A stretch of 64,000 nt of DNA, from NCBI GenBank assembly GCA_035628645.1, contig DASPJL010000108.1, positions 20,695 through 84,694 on the forward strand. The letters run 5' to 3'. Below are positions 1-8,022 of the stretch, piece by piece. Each line of letters begins with the position of its first letter. Position 1 is the first letter of the stretch. This DNA comes from DASPJL01 sp035628645. GTDB lineage: Bacteria > Bacteroidota > Bacteroidia > Cytophagales > Cyclobacteriaceae. The notes under the pieces are model-generated. The model was not told the DNA's origin. It searched no databases and saw nothing but the letters and a program-made list of their open reading frames with translations. The position numbers and the translations under genes were made by a program.

Positions 1-121
1 TAATGATAACGGGGCTATTGTGAATAAGAAAACAAACAAAGAGGCGCGTGGTGACATAGAAAAGAAATCAGGTAATGAACCCGAAGAATTTGAGATTAAA
101 AGTCCGTTAGACAAATATTAG
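1..121 (+). CDS. 3' end of an unidentified gene (5' part outside window)
   Basis: An open frame enters from the left edge (codons begin at base 2) and stops at TAG 119-121, giving 39 residues that end in KSPLDKY. The fragment is very hydrophilic, rich in Lys, Glu and Asn, and looks like a charged C-terminal tail. No domain can be recognised and there is no start in view. It runs in the same direction as hemH, about 120 bases upstream, but a promoter-like box precedes hemH, so the two need not be co-transcribed. That it is coding is inferred only from the uninterrupted frame. Confidence 0.45.
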   Translation, partial: NDNGAIVNKKTNKEARGDIEKKSGNEPEEFEIKSPLDKY

Positions 122-215
122 CGGCGTGCCAGGTATCTCTCTTATTTGTAAGGGTTAAATAGCTCAAATTAAAAAGGGGTGTCACCACATTTCACTTTTT
201 GTGCCGGCTCTTCCC

Positions 216-223
216 TATTTTTG
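216..223 (+). promoter_or_regulatory. Bacteroidota-type -7 box for hemH
   Basis: TATTTTTG fits the TAnnTTTG consensus exactly and is followed by CA, as is common in this phylum. Transcription would begin near 229-231, about ten bases before the hemH ATG. No TTG lies at the usual 17-23-base spacing upstream; the nearest (199-201) is 14 bases away. Confidence 0.45.
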
Positions 224-239
224 CAGGGAATTATACATT

Positions 240-1265
240 ATGAGTAAATCAATTAAAACAGGTGTCCTTCTTGTTAACCTGGGCACTCCTGATAGTCCTG
301 AAGTAAAAGACGTAAGAAAATACCTGAGAGAGTTTTTGATGGACAAGCGGGTGATAGATATTCCTTTTCTCAACAGATGGTTTTTGATCAATCTTATCAT
401 TGCTCCTTTTAGAGCGCCCAAATCAGCAGTGATTTATAAGGAATTGTGGGATGAAAGAGGTTCTCCTTTGAAATATTATGGAGAAGACATCAAAGAGTTG
501 CTGCAAAATGAACTTCCACGAAATTATACAGTGAGCCTAGGAATGAGGTATCAAAGTCCTTCCATAAAAAGTGCCATTGAAGAATTGAAAAATAAAAATG
601 TGGAGAAAATTATCGTGCTTCCACTTTTTCCCCAATATGCCTCGGCTTCTACCGGCTCGGTTCAGGAGCTTGTTATGGATATTGTAAAGACTTGGGAAGT
701 AATACCTTCCATGTCTTTCATCAGCAATTTTGTAGAGGAGGAGTTGTTCATAAAAACCTTTGCGGATATAGCAAGAAAATATATGAATGCGCAGAAGTTT
801 GACCATGTGGTATTCAGTTATCATGGCCTTCCTGAAAGACAAATTGAAAAAGCATCTGTGGATAATTATTGTAAATTGAACGATACCTGCTGTTCCACAT
901 ACCACAGTAAAAACCGCTACTGTTATCGGGCGCAATGCTATCTTACAAGCCGGTCGCTGGCGAAGGAATTAAATATTCCCGAAGAAAATTATTCAGTGAG
1001 TTTTCAATCCAGACTTGGGAAAAACCCTTGGGTAAAGCCTTATACCGATGAAATTATAAAGAATCTTCCCAAAGCTGGTAAAACAAAAGTGCTTGCTTTT
1101 TCACCCTCGTTCGTTGCCGATTGCCTGGAAACAACCATAGAAGTTGGACAGGAATTCAAACATATCTTTGAAGAAGCCGGAGGAGAGCACTGGCAGTTGG
1201 TAGAAAGCCTGAATGTTCATCCCATGTGGGTGCAATGTTTGAAGGAGATGGTGATGAAGAACTAG
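240..1265 (+). CDS. hemH: Ferrochelatase
   Basis: Inserts ferrous iron into a porphyrin in the last steps of heme synthesis. The 341-residue product opens with the typical GVLLVNLGTPDSP segment and carries the catalytic histidine in FSYHGLPERQ near residue 195 and the conserved glutamate in CLETTIEVGQEF. The ATG at 240 is preferred over an in-frame GTG at 201, because family similarity begins at MSKSIKTG and the -7 box overlaps the longer version. Between about residues 208 and 230 lies a cysteine-rich stretch (C..., CC, C, C). Some bacterial ferrochelatases bind a [2Fe-2S] cluster through inserted cysteines, so a cluster is possible but inferred. It stands alone between an unknown gene and a convergent surface-protein gene. 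Confidence 0.95.
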   Translation: MSKSIKTGVLLVNLGTPDSPEVKDVRKYLREFLMDKRVIDIPFLNRWFLINLIIAPFRAPKSAVIYKELWDERGSPLKYYGEDIKELLQNELPRNYTVSLGMRYQSPSIKSAIEELKNKNVEKIIVLPLFPQYASASTGSVQELVMDIVKTWEVIPSMSFISNFVEEELFIKTFADIARKYMNAQKFDHVVFSYHGLPERQIEKASVDNYCKLNDTCCSTYHSKNRYCYRAQCYLTSRSLAKELNIPEENYSVSFQSRLGKNPWVKPYTDEIIKNLPKAGKTKVLAFSPSFVADCLETTIEVGQEFKHIFEEAGGEHWQLVESLNVHPMWVQCLKEMVMKN

Positions 1266-1296
1266 TGTCAATTCTGTCCTAACCAAGCCGGAGATC

Positions 1297-1323
1297 GTCT
1301 TGCTGAATTTATTTCAGCATCTA
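1297..1323. repeat. Palindromic intergenic repeat (TGCTGAA...TTCAGCA type)
   Basis: TGCTGAA (1301-1307) pairs with TTCAGCA (1313-1319) across a five-base loop, with flanks resembling GTCATGCTGAA...TTCAGCATCT. Palindromes of this wording are, from memory, scattered between genes in many Bacteroidota genomes. It lies between the convergent ends of hemH and the FG-GAP gene, where it could act as a two-way terminator. A short ORF beginning MLNLFQHL is a by-product of the repeat. Confidence 0.6.
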
Positions 1324-1413
1324 GTCTTGATTTTTATAATGAGTGTGAGACACATGAGTTTGCTTTTTCATGTCCTTTCATATAAATCATATCCACCACA
1401 CTTCAAGACAATT

Positions 1414-3612
1414 TTATTCTTTAGAAATCCTTACAGAATAAGTCTTTCCAGCGGAAGATGTCATTCGGACGATATAAGTCCCTTTTTCATATTTATTTAA
1501 ATCAATATTAGCCTTGCCTTCTTCAATCGATTTTGAAAAAACACGTTGACCCAGCAATGAAAATACTTCAACCACACCGCCCGTCTCCGATTCTATAAGG
1601 AAAGTATTGTTTGATGGATTTGGATAAATCCTGAGCTTACTTTTGCCAATCTCATTTTCACTTCCATTGACGGCGGTTTCATTTTTTAAATAAATCAAAC
1701 CGCCACCATTTGTTCCCAATATCAATTCAGGAAGCCCGTCATTATTTAAATCGCCTGCAGTTGGAAAAATCTCTTTTCCAAAAAAAACAGATTCAAACTT
1801 TTCTGAAAATTCATTGAGCAGGAAATCTGGAGAATTTGTGAAGACCCCGTCAAGTTCCTTTTGCCAATCAAAGAAAAATTTAAGCTTACCGGACCGGTCA
1901 CCTATTATTAGCTCCTCAGTGCCTGTATGGTCTAAATTATAAATGAACGGACTTGGGCTGAGATTACTCAAACTGTTTTCAATTCCTCCAAACTTATCAT
2001 TAGTTAAGGTAAAAGAAGGGGCTAGATTTGTACCTGAATTCTTATAATACTCAAGCCTTCCCTGATTACTACCCAATATCAGATCAAGAAGGCCGTCTTT
2101 ATCCACATCATAGAGAAGCGGATTATCATAGGAATTAAATGAAAAATCAATAGGAACAACAGCATTTATATCAAGATCGAATCCGCCATCGGCAGGATTA
2201 AGTATATAGGCCAACGAACCCTTGTTGGTGTCAGGATCTGTATAAGCAAAAACGAAATCGATCCTGCCATCCTCGTCCAGATCAATAACATAAGGTTTTA
2301 CGTTTTGATATTTCAAGGAAGATAAGTTTAAATAATCCGTGCTTTTAAGCTTAAAAGAAGGGACATCTACAGAACCAATATTTTCATATAAATAAAGGGT
2401 GGCGTAAAATGAATTGTCGGCCTGTAATTTCCCTCTATGACCAACCAACAGGTCCATGTCATTATCTCCATCAATATCGGCCAAAGCCGGATAAGAATAT
2501 TCTCCCAGGTCAATCATTTCATTTTGTAAAAAGTCAGACGAAATAAGATCAAAGACCGGAGCCTCATTTAGCCCTGAATTTTTAAAAAACATTATGGATC
2601 GATCAAGGTTGGCGAGGTTTTCCTGATTGGATGAAATGTTGGGAGAAACGATCAGGTCTTTTAATCCGTCAAAATCGACATCCTCATAAAAAGAAGCAGG
2701 AAAATTGAATAGCTGTGGTAAAGGGAAAGTATCCGTTACAGAAGTAAAGTTTGCATTTAAGGAAGTCCCTGCATTTTTCAGCGCCAGGAGATTGTTACAG
2801 GATACGCCGCCAATTAACAGATCTTTTACAGTGTCTCCGTCAAGGTCCAGCACCAATGAAGTGGACCCAGTGTGTAAAACCCGCATTGCTTCATTATTCC
2901 CGCAATCCACTCCAAACTCAACTTCCGAACAACTATGGCCTTTCATAAAGTTGCCCCAGCAAGTCCCAATTCTCTTAAAATCCAGGCTATCGCAATGCCC
3001 ATATTTTTCCTGGCTTTGGTTTTTATGTAAAATGGCAGAATGTCCTCCGGAAGCATCGAAGGTAACAATATCAAGGTCGCCATCCTCGTCAAGGTCTGTT
3101 ATGGACGGCACATCTGTTTGTGAAATATGCAAAGAAAGCAATCCTGATAATCCTTCTGTGAGAATAGTTTCTTTGGCGATTTCAAATTTTATATTTCCTG
3201 CGGGTTCGGAAATATTCTTGTATACCATTACGTCCCCGGTATTTCCTGCGGTGAAAATATCTTTTTTACCATCGCAATTGTAATCCACACTTAGCACGTA
3301 ACCTTTGAAAACAGGAAATAAGAACTCATATTTCGGCTCATGTTTAAAGAAAGATGAACCGCTTTCCTGAACAGCAACAAAAGTTGTTACTCTGCCGGTG
3401 ATTTTATCAAAAAGCAATAGATCTTCTACTTGGTCATTATTCAGATCAATTTTTGAAATGTGGGCTGCATTTAGACCTCCGACCCATGGACTTGTTAGTA
3501 TTTTCCCATTTTGCTCTACTTTGACAGTGTTGTCGAAAGTAAAAAACAGATTTTGGGAAAATCCTTGAAAGGTAATGAAAATAGAAAAGACAACTAGAAC
3601 AGGATTACGCAT
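1414..3612 (-). CDS. Secreted FG-GAP/VCBS-repeat protein with T9SS sorting domain
   Basis: A 732-residue exported protein. Residues 1-20 form a signal peptide ending at FSQ. The body holds about ten Asp-rich FG-GAP/VCBS-type repeats, for instance DLDEDGDLDIV, DVDFDGLKDLIV, DIDGDNDMDLLVG and DVDKDGLLDLILG, which in this family bind calcium and fold as a beta-propeller. The last 75 residues are a type A T9SS C-terminal signal (LRIYPNPSNNTFLIES ... GTYIVRM ... VRISKE), so the protein should be moved through the type IX system and anchored at the surface or released. The ligand is unknown; adhesion or surface binding is the usual guess. It is convergent with hemH and divergent from murF. Confidence 0.9.
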   Translation of the reverse strand: MRNPVLVVFSIFITFQGFSQNLFFTFDNTVKVEQNGKILTSPWVGGLNAAHISKIDLNNDQVEDLLLFDKITGRVTTFVAVQESGSSFFKHEPKYEFLFPVFKGYVLSVDYNCDGKKDIFTAGNTGDVMVYKNISEPAGNIKFEIAKETILTEGLSGLLSLHISQTDVPSITDLDEDGDLDIVTFDASGGHSAILHKNQSQEKYGHCDSLDFKRIGTCWGNFMKGHSCSEVEFGVDCGNNEAMRVLHTGSTSLVLDLDGDTVKDLLIGGVSCNNLLALKNAGTSLNANFTSVTDTFPLPQLFNFPASFYEDVDFDGLKDLIVSPNISSNQENLANLDRSIMFFKNSGLNEAPVFDLISSDFLQNEMIDLGEYSYPALADIDGDNDMDLLVGHRGKLQADNSFYATLYLYENIGSVDVPSFKLKSTDYLNLSSLKYQNVKPYVIDLDEDGRIDFVFAYTDPDTNKGSLAYILNPADGGFDLDINAVVPIDFSFNSYDNPLLYDVDKDGLLDLILGSNQGRLEYYKNSGTNLAPSFTLTNDKFGGIENSLSNLSPSPFIYNLDHTGTEELIIGDRSGKLKFFFDWQKELDGVFTNSPDFLLNEFSEKFESVFFGKEIFPTAGDLNNDGLPELILGTNGGGLIYLKNETAVNGSENEIGKSKLRIYPNPSNNTFLIESETGGVVEVFSLLGQRVFSKSIEEGKANIDLNKYEKGTYIVRMTSSAGKTYSVRISKE

Positions 3613-3912
3613 TTCAATTTCAGATAGAGTATATAAAAGCTGTTAAATTTAAGTAGCTTTTGTATTTATTAATTTAAATATTTACAAAAAAACAAATGTT
3701 TGAAATGTAATTGCCGGCGATTCAGTAACGTTGCGACAAGTGAAATGTTGAATTGATATGATAATTCGGCAATGTGAAAATCCGAAAAACGGGTCAAGCA
3801 GTGCTAATTAGCAGGAATCGAAGAGCTAAATGAAAATAATAATTTAAAGAAATTGAGCAAGGAGTTCTAAGTGAATTTCCTCGAACCTCATACCTCAAAC
3901 CCATTTTTCAAT
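3613..3912. other. Intergenic region between divergent genes
   Basis: About 300 AT-rich bases between the starts of the surface-protein gene and murF. Both promoters must lie here, but I find no exact TAnnTTTG box, repeat or RNA gene. Confidence 0.5.
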
Positions 3913-5196
3913 ATGAATATACCTGATTTATATAAAAAATACCTTGAATGTGAAGCGGTTTCAACCGATACAAGGAAAATACTGCCTCGCTGTTTATTTG
4001 TGGCATTAAAAGGAGGAAACTTTAACGGAAACCAATTTGCAGAACAAGCCTTAAATTCAGGAGCAAAGTATGCTTTGGTAGATGAAAAAGAATTTGCCAA
4101 AGACGAAAGATATTTACTTGTAGAGGATTGCCTTACTGCCCTTCAAAAGATTGCCAACCATCACAGAAGACAATTAAATATTCCTTTCATAGCCATTACC
4201 GGTTCCAATGGAAAAACAACCACAAAAGAATTGGTTAGCGCTGTATTGTCAAAGAAATATAAAACCCTTGCTACTGTTGGGAATCTGAACAATCATATCG
4301 GCGTTCCGCTTACTTTATTGTCCATTAAAAAGGATATAGAAATTGCCGTGATTGAAATGGGCGCAAACCATCAGCAAGAAATTAAAATGCTTTGCGAAAT
4401 CGCTGAACCTACCCATGGATTAATCACAAATATTGGAAAGGCTCATTTGGCAGGATTTGGAGGACCGGAAGGCGTAAAAAAAGGAAAAGGAGAATTGTAT
4501 GATTTTTTATATCAAAATAGCGGGACCGTATTTGTGAACACAAGAAGTGAAATATTAAAGGAAATTGCCTCCAAATTTGCAGATCCGGTTTTATATCCCG
4601 GGGAAAATGAGTTTTCCCATACGGAATTTATAAGCGCTTCGCCATTTATTAAATATCAGGATGAAGCAGGAAATGAAATCACAACCCAACTGTTGGGTTC
4701 TTATAACTTTGATAATATTGCCACTGCTTTATGCGTAGGAAAGTTTTTTGATGTTCCTTTGGAAAAAGCCAATGATGCGGTAAGCAATTACAATCCATCC
4801 AACAACAGGTCGCAAATCATTGAAAAAAGAACCAACAAGATCATCCTGGATGCCTACAATGCTAATCCTTCTTCAATGAAAGTAGCCATTGAAAACCTTA
4901 TGAGCATTGATGCACCAAGAAAAGCGGTGGTCTTAGGCGATATGTTTGAGCTAGGGGAGGAGGCAGTGGAAGAGCATAAAAAAGTAGGTGAACTGCTTAA
5001 CGCCTCCAACTTTGACCTTGTTATTTTAACAGGAAAACTAATGGCTGAAGCGTTAGAAAATATTCCAAGGGCCTATTATTTTCCTGATCAGTTTTCCTTG
5101 AGAAATTGGCTGACAGATCATGAAATTGAGGGCCATTATATTTTGATCAAAGGCTCACGGGGAATGGGATTAGAGGTTTTGGTAGATTTTATTTAA
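3913..5196 (+). CDS. murF: UDP-N-acetylmuramoyl-tripeptide--D-alanyl-D-alanine ligase
   Basis: Cytoplasmic Mur ligase that adds D-Ala-D-Ala to the UDP-MurNAc tripeptide, the last soluble step of the peptidoglycan precursor. The 427-residue product has the N-terminal substrate-binding domain (VSTDTRKI), the ATP loop ITGSNGKTTTKEL near residue 95, the central EMGANHQQEI and ITNIGKAHL motifs, and the C-terminal domain with LDAYNANPSSM and VLGDMFELG. The ATG at 3913 is chosen over an in-frame GTG at 3871, because the family normally starts close to the (I)xxLYxxYL helix. It is a single gene here and not part of a dcw cluster. Confidence 0.95.
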   Translation: MNIPDLYKKYLECEAVSTDTRKILPRCLFVALKGGNFNGNQFAEQALNSGAKYALVDEKEFAKDERYLLVEDCLTALQKIANHHRRQLNIPFIAITGSNGKTTTKELVSAVLSKKYKTLATVGNLNNHIGVPLTLLSIKKDIEIAVIEMGANHQQEIKMLCEIAEPTHGLITNIGKAHLAGFGGPEGVKKGKGELYDFLYQNSGTVFVNTRSEILKEIASKFADPVLYPGENEFSHTEFISASPFIKYQDEAGNEITTQLLGSYNFDNIATALCVGKFFDVPLEKANDAVSNYNPSNNRSQIIEKRTNKIILDAYNANPSSMKVAIENLMSIDAPRKAVVLGDMFELGEEAVEEHKKVGELLNASNFDLVILTGKLMAEALENIPRAYYFPDQFSLRNWLTDHEIEGHYILIKGSRGMGLEVLVDFI

Positions 5197-5236
5197 GCAA
5201 AAAGAGATTTCCAATATTTAAAAAAATGTAATTAAA

Positions 5237-5896
5237 ATGAATTCACAACTAATTTTCACCTTCCTGAAAAACTTAAAAGAAAACAACAACAAAGAATGGT
5301 TTGATGCAAATAGAAGTACTTATCAGGAAGTTCGAAAAGAAGTTGAAAATTTTATCAGACATATTTTAAAAGAACTCACTCCTGTTGATCCCGGTTTGAG
5401 CAGCCTGGCAGTTAAGGATTGTATGTTCAGGATGAACAGAGACATTCGTTTCTCCCCGGACAAAACACCCTATAAAACCAATATCGGTGTGGTATTTTCA
5501 CCAGGAGGAAAAAATACGGGGAACCCTTCCTATTATCTTCACTTGCAACCAGGGAGTGAATCCTTTGTGGGTGGAGGAATTTATATGCCTTCCAGTGAAG
5601 TGCTTTCTAAAATAAGGCAGGAAATTGATTACAATTCAGACGATTTCAAAAAGATCTTAAATGAGAAAACTTTCAAAAAGTTCTATGCGGAGTTATACGG
5701 GGAAAAGTTAAAAACAGCTCCGAGAGGCTATCCCAAAGATCACCCCGAAGTTGAATTGTTAAAGTTCAAGCATTACGTAGTTCTTCACTACCTGAAAGAT
5801 GACCAGATTGGAAAGAAAGATTTTGAAGAATATACCCTTTCAGCGTTTAAAGCGCTGAAACCATTTAATGATTTTCTGAAGGTAGCGATTTCCTAA
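5237..5896 (+). CDS. DUF2461 family protein
   Basis: A 219-residue cytoplasmic protein without signal peptide or membrane segment. It matches the DUF2461 (TIGR02453) layout: an N-terminal FLKNLKENNNKEWFDANR motif, the central CMFRMNRDIRFSPDKTPYKTN block and a GGGIYMPSSEVLSKIRQEI block. The family is widespread in bacteria and fungi and has no established function. It follows murF by 40 bases and may be co-transcribed with it. In a relative lacking the restriction cassette, its 3' end would be expected to face xerD. Confidence 0.85.
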   Translation: MNSQLIFTFLKNLKENNNKEWFDANRSTYQEVRKEVENFIRHILKELTPVDPGLSSLAVKDCMFRMNRDIRFSPDKTPYKTNIGVVFSPGGKNTGNPSYYLHLQPGSESFVGGGIYMPSSEVLSKIRQEIDYNSDDFKKILNEKTFKKFYAELYGEKLKTAPRGYPKDHPEVELLKFKHYVVLHYLKDDQIGKKDFEEYTLSAFKALKPFNDFLKVAIS

Positions 5897-5920
5897 AGCT
5901 TTTTAAAAATAAAAGCTATC

Positions 5921-5938
5921 TCCTCTTACTCCTTGGAT
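5921..5938. repeat. Left 18-base direct repeat flanking the restriction-modification cassette
   Basis: TCCTCTTACTCCTTGGAT matches the 3' end of xerD at 8028-8045 in 17 of 18 positions, in the same orientation. Weaker AT-rich similarity extends it leftward to about 5899 (right side about 8008). It lies in non-coding sequence here and looks like a displaced copy of the xerD tail, as expected of a duplicated insertion target. Confidence 0.65.
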
Positions 5939-5979
5939 TGATTTTGTATCACAAAAATAGCTTTTAAAATTAAAAATAA

Positions 5980-6013
5980 TTGTATAAGCTTGCATAAGGT
6001 TGTATAACGTTAT
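5980..6013 (+). promoter_or_regulatory. Three tandem 10-base repeats plus palindrome before the methyltransferase gene
   Basis: TTGTATAAGC, TTGCATAAGG and TTGTATAACG follow one another without a gap (5980-6009), each one helical turn long. The last runs into the perfect palindrome ATAACGTTAT (6004-6013), which ends one base before the ATG. Position and phasing suggest an operator. The methyltransferase carries its own MerR-like HTH domain, so self-control is a reasonable inference. Confidence 0.5.
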
Positions 6014-6014
6014 T

Positions 6015-7091
6015 ATGGACAAATACTACAAAATTGGAGAAGCTGCTGAAATTTTAAACATCAGTGCAGATACTTTAAGGAGATGGGATAAAGCAGGAAA
6101 ATTTAAAAGTGTCCGGCATCCGATAAATAATTATAGAGTTTATACTGAAAATCAAGTGATTTCACTGGTTGAAGAGTTGCAACTGGAGTTGGAATATTCA
6201 ATTAAAAGCACTAAAAGCAGCGTTGAAATCAACCCCTTTTTTCAGACAAATTATGGGAAATTATTCAATTCTGATGCAATTGATTATATGAAATCCCTGG
6301 AAAGCGGATCCATCCAACTGATTTTTGCCGATCCTCCGTATAACATAAAGAAAGCAGAGTGGGATACATTTGAATCACAAAAGGCGTATGTAGAATGGAG
6401 TATGCAGTGGATTAAAGAGGCGCATAGAGTGTTAAGCAAAGATGGGTCTCTTTTTATTTGTGGTTTTTCAGAAATTCTGGCTGATATTAAATGGGCGGCT
6501 TCCTCTTATTTTAAAGGTTGTAAATGGCTAATCTGGTTCTATAGAAATAAGGGAAATTTGGGTAATGATTGGGGCAGGTCACATGAAAGTATTTTGCATT
6601 TTAGAAAAAGTGAAAATTTTATTTTTAATATTGATGAGGTTCGCATCTCATATAACCAGCACACCTTAAAATATCCTCAAAGGACTCAGGCACAAACTTC
6701 ACAATTTAGTAATGGGAAAAAGTCAAATTATATTTGGGAGCCTAATCCCTTAGGCGCAAAACCCAAAGATGTTTTAGAAATTCCTACTATTTCAAATGGT
6801 TCATGGGAAAAAACGTTGCACAAGACTCAAAAACCTGTCGAATTACTAAGAAAAATCATTCTTTCATCTTCGAATAGAGATAGCTTAATTTATGACCCTT
6901 TTGGCGGTTCAGGTACAACCTATGCAGTAGCGGAAGCTTATAAGAGAAGATGGATCGGGACCGAATTAAACTTAGAGTATTGTGGAATAATAAAAGACCG
7001 CCTGTTTGACCAAGAACATATAAGTAGAATTTTAGAAATGAAAGATGAAAAAGAGTCTGTAAATAGGAGGGCAAAGTTAAGGGGTGAGTAA
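6015..7091 (+). CDS. HTH-fused beta-class DNA methyltransferase (N6-adenine or N4-cytosine)
   Basis: The modification enzyme of a putative type II system. Residues about 3-55 form a MerR/excisionase-type winged helix (YYKIGEAAEILNISADTLRRWDKAGK). The catalytic part has motif IV as ADPPYNI near residue 105 and the SAM-binding motif as DPFGGSGTTYAVAEA near residue 292. This order (IV before I) defines the beta class, which methylates exocyclic amino groups of adenine or cytosine. The ATG at 6015 is used; an upstream in-frame TTG at 6000 lies inside the 10-base repeats. Its 3' end overlaps the convergent nuclease gene by 15 bases. Target sequence cannot be predicted. An N-terminal HTH on the methylase would allow it to act as its own controller, in place of a separate C protein. 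Confidence 0.88.
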   Translation: MDKYYKIGEAAEILNISADTLRRWDKAGKFKSVRHPINNYRVYTENQVISLVEELQLELEYSIKSTKSSVEINPFFQTNYGKLFNSDAIDYMKSLESGSIQLIFADPPYNIKKAEWDTFESQKAYVEWSMQWIKEAHRVLSKDGSLFICGFSEILADIKWAASSYFKGCKWLIWFYRNKGNLGNDWGRSHESILHFRKSENFIFNIDEVRISYNQHTLKYPQRTQAQTSQFSNGKKSNYIWEPNPLGAKPKDVLEIPTISNGSWEKTLHKTQKPVELLRKIILSSSNRDSLIYDPFGGSGTTYAVAEAYKRRWIGTELNLEYCGIIKDRLFDQEHISRILEMKDEKESVNRRAKLRGE

Positions 7092-7964
7092 AACATTTAT
7101 GTCCTCAGTAATTAATTCAGAGAATGATTTAATGTATTTATTGTATGGCGACTTTTTTGCATTAGGCGGAGGGTCCAGATAATATACGCCTTCAAGATTT
7201 GTTAAAAATTTTGAATAAACCATAAATAATCCAGATACCAAAGTGAAGCTTATGTTGTTGTTTTCCTTTCTTTGGACATCATTCAAAAAAATGCCAATGA
7301 TCTTGAGCTTATGACCAATAAAATGTTCAAGGAGTATTTTGTCAATAAACATTTTTCCCATTCTATCCTTTGAGCTTGTTTTCACAGAAACAACAATTTC
7401 CTTTGGATCTATACTGTTGTTTATAATTAGCTCGGGATAAGGAGATAATATCAAATCATTTTCACACACATAATTTTTTAGACCTTCATCTGTTTCATAA
7501 GGAATTTTTAAAACCTCTTTTTTATTTGGTATTCCTATCTCAGTAAATAAAGCTTTCATTAATTCTTCAAATCTATTGCCTACGTGTTTTCTTGCACTGT
7601 TAGGATCACCTAAAAGATCTAAGCCCACGCCAATAGACTGTTGCATTGTATAAAGAGTTGAATCTATAAGATATTTTTCCTGTGAAGAAAATGCTGTTTC
7701 TTTTTGTTTTATTCTAGCTAAAATGGCTACCATTGCTTCGAATTTCTCAAGAAACATTGATGGTATATTAATAAACAAGGATTTGTTTATTGGTCTGGCA
7801 AACTTTTTAGTACCGGCAATGTTTGAAAAATGAATTATATAATTTCCTTTTTCTTCGGATCCTGATAGAACAGCAGGAAGATAATTTAAAACCCTTAGTG
7901 CAATTTCTTTAAACTCTTCTAAGTCTCTTTTCTTCAATTGTAAATCTTGGATTAAGGAATTCAT
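7077..7964 (-). CDS. Putative type II restriction endonuclease (PD-(D/E)XK type)
   Basis: A 295-residue soluble protein, convergent with and overlapping the methyltransferase gene, which is the main reason for calling it the cognate nuclease. A plausible PD-(D/E)XK core is visible: Asp in ENDLILS near residue 168, then IVVSVKTSSKDRM near residue 193, with the catalytic Lys in SVK. I do not recognise a close named enzyme. The gene starts 58 bases after the xerD stop on the same strand, so readthrough from xerD may drive it; no clear promoter is visible in the gap. Base use is more AT-rich than the neighbours. A non-catalytic orphan protein is the alternative. Confidence 0.65.
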   Translation of the reverse strand: MNSLIQDLQLKKRDLEEFKEIALRVLNYLPAVLSGSEEKGNYIIHFSNIAGTKKFARPINKSLFINIPSMFLEKFEAMVAILARIKQKETAFSSQEKYLIDSTLYTMQQSIGVGLDLLGDPNSARKHVGNRFEELMKALFTEIGIPNKKEVLKIPYETDEGLKNYVCENDLILSPYPELIINNSIDPKEIVVSVKTSSKDRMGKMFIDKILLEHFIGHKLKIIGIFLNDVQRKENNNISFTLVSGLFMVYSKFLTNLEGVYYLDPPPNAKKSPYNKYIKSFSELITEDINVLLTP

Positions 7965-8022
7965 TTTTCTTCTTTAATAAAAGAAGCAATATAGAAATTG
8001 ATTATAACTTTTAAAATTCTTG

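Noticed and set aside
1300..1500. 66-codon plus-strand frame starting MLNLFQHL
   Set aside because: Its start is the palindromic intergenic repeat and it runs antisense into the surface-protein gene; the wording is a known by-product of such repeats.
2705..3283. 192-codon plus-strand frame inside the FG-GAP gene
   Set aside because: Antisense to a well-supported long gene with intact repeats and sorting domain; composition fits a shadow frame.
6000..6014. TTG start for the methyltransferase at 6000
   Set aside because: It would place the 10-base repeat and palindrome inside the coding sequence; the HTH domain begins directly after the ATG at 6015.
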